This document shows positions 6,630 through 7,250 of a stretch of 7,250 nt of DNA, piece after piece. A program made the translations under genes and the position numbers. A model generated the notes under the pieces. That model saw only the letters and a program-made list of their open reading frames with translations, searched no databases and had not been told where the DNA came from. Source of the stretch: Bacteroidota bacterium (GTDB lineage: Bacteria > Bacteroidota > Bacteroidia > UKL13-3). How positions within the stretch are numbered: position 1 is the stretch's first letter; the number at the start of each line of letters is the position of its first letter. The stretch is from the NCBI GenBank assembly GCA_947449515.1, contig CANFSD010000081.1, forward strand, positions 1 to 7,250, written 5' to 3'.

Positions 6630-7235
6630 ATGCCTAAGGTTAAAGTACCTCGTAAAAGTACCTCGGTAGACATGACGGCCATGACGGATGTGGCTTTCTT
6701 GTTGCTGACGTTCTTTATGTTGGCTACACAATTTAAACCAGATGAGCCGGTGACAGTTAATGCGCCCTCATCGGTGGCTGAAGTGCCGCTTCCAGATGTG
6801 GATATAATGACAATCACTATTAGCAATGATAGCAGGGTGTTTTTTACCATGGAAGGTCAGCTATACAAAGAAACCTTGATTAAAAAAATGAGTGCCCTTA
6901 AACAGGTGCCATTTTCTGCAGAAGAAATCAAGGAGTTTTCATTAATGTCTAGTTTCGGTGTTCCTTTTAGTCAATTGAAATCTTTGTTAGCAATGAAATC
7001 TGAGGAGCGCGCAAAATTTAATCAGAGTGGAATACCATGCGATTCATTAAACAATGAGTTGGCAGATTGGATTTGGCAATCTCGCTTATCTAACAACAAA
7101 GTGCGCGTTGCTATCAAAGGAGATCAAGATGCAAATTTCCCTGTGGTGAAGCAAGTTATTGCAACTTTGCAGGATAAAAATGTAAATCGTTTTAATTTCA
7201 TTACCAACCTCTCAACAGAGACGGTTGAAAAATAA
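6630..7235 (+). CDS. exbD: ExbD/TolR family biopolymer transport protein with extended periplasmic domain
   Basis: ExbD forms the stator rod inside the ExbB pentamer and passes proton-driven motion to TonB. A short basic cytoplasmic tail (MPKVKVPRKS) is followed by the family signature VDMTAMTDVAFLLLTFFML, with the essential membrane aspartate at Asp20 (E. coli Asp25), in a single helix at about 18-34. The rest is periplasmic. Length is 201 aa, against 141 in E. coli. The extra sequence lies between the first half of the fold (to about residue 90) and the closing VRVAIKGDQDANFPVVKQVIATLQDKNVNRFNFIT block (158-192). The insert includes FSLMSSFGVPFSQLK and GIPCDSLNNELADW, with a single Cys137. 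I associate this long form with Bacteroidota. The ATG at 6630 follows an A-rich run (ATTAAATAAATAAAAAT) typical of starts in this phylum, and there is no Shine-Dalgarno. The sequence is complete. Confidence 0.9.
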   Translation: MPKVKVPRKSTSVDMTAMTDVAFLLLTFFMLATQFKPDEPVTVNAPSSVAEVPLPDVDIMTITISNDSRVFFTMEGQLYKETLIKKMSALKQVPFSAEEIKEFSLMSSFGVPFSQLKSLLAMKSEERAKFNQSGIPCDSLNNELADWIWQSRLSNNKVRVAIKGDQDANFPVVKQVIATLQDKNVNRFNFITNLSTETVEK

Positions 7236-7244
7236 TATAAGATA

Positions 7245-7250
7245 ATGGCA
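7245..7250 (+). CDS. Start of a further gene in the exb operon (partial)
   Basis: An ATG-GCA begins nine bases after the exbD stop, preceded by AATATAAGATA, an A-rich approach like that before exbD. Only two codons (Met-Ala) are inside the window. The close spacing and same strand suggest the exb operon continues. In Bacteroidota a second exbD paralogue, or a tonB-like gene, often comes next, but nothing in these six bases identifies the product. Confidence 0.4.

Noticed and set aside
5928..6731. Long open frame on the - strand (267 codons) across exbB and the start of exbD
   Set aside because: It lies antisense to two clearly recognised genes and spans the exbB-exbD gap. Its translation has no domain, no signal and a composition typical of a reverse-frame shadow.
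6614..6850. - strand open frame overlapping the start of exbD
   Set aside because: It is antisense to the ExbD signature helix and covers the exbD start region; it is a shadow.
1..7250. Mobile elements, CRISPR arrays, tRNA/rRNA genes, toxin-antitoxin or defence genes
   Set aside because: No transposase, direct-repeat array, tRNA-like fold or unexplained coding gap was seen; known nuo and exb genes account for nearly all of the sequence, and the largest gap is 122 bp.

Overview
The window is an AT-rich bacterial chromosome segment that reads almost entirely on the + strand. It holds the distal part of a respiratory complex I operon (nuoJ, nuoK, nuoL, nuoM, nuoN), a 122-bp gap, and then the start of an ExbB/ExbD energy-transduction operon. 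The organism is most likely a member of Bacteroidota. This rests on three things: the ExbB and ExbD proteins have the long forms familiar from that phylum (extra N-terminal membrane segment in ExbB, large periplasmic insert in ExbD); most start codons have A/T-rich upstream sequence without a Shine-Dalgarno motif; and the coding sequence is AT-rich. Class or genus cannot be fixed from this sequence.

Positions 1-5614 hold tightly packed nuo genes. nuoJ starts at about 28, probably overlapping the upstream gene; nuoJ and nuoK overlap by one base (TAATG); nuoK and nuoL are 21 bp apart; nuoL and nuoM abut with no gap; nuoM and nuoN are 8 bp apart. Together they encode five membrane-arm subunits of NADH:quinone oxidoreductase, including all three antiporter-like subunits. 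The expected TM5 Glu, TM7 Lys and TM12 Lys/Glu residues are all present, so the proton-pumping arm looks intact.

Positions 5615-5736 form the operon boundary. This stretch contains a long imperfect inverted repeat (16 of 17 positions pair as + strand RNA) and, downstream of it, a weak promoter-like sequence ahead of exbB.

Positions 5737-7235 encode ExbB and ExbD, the inner-membrane pmf-driven motor that normally energises TonB-dependent outer-membrane transport. A compact hairpin lies between the two genes and could reduce exbD expression relative to exbB. A further reading frame begins at 7245 and runs off the window; a second exbD is a reasonable guess from phylum-level gene order, but six bases prove nothing.

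Functionally, complex I builds the proton-motive force and ExbBD spends it. I see no mobile element, CRISPR array, RNA gene or defence cassette, and no convincing undescribed protein system. The points most worth following are the two RNA-level structures flanking exbB and the lone strong Shine-Dalgarno at nuoK.
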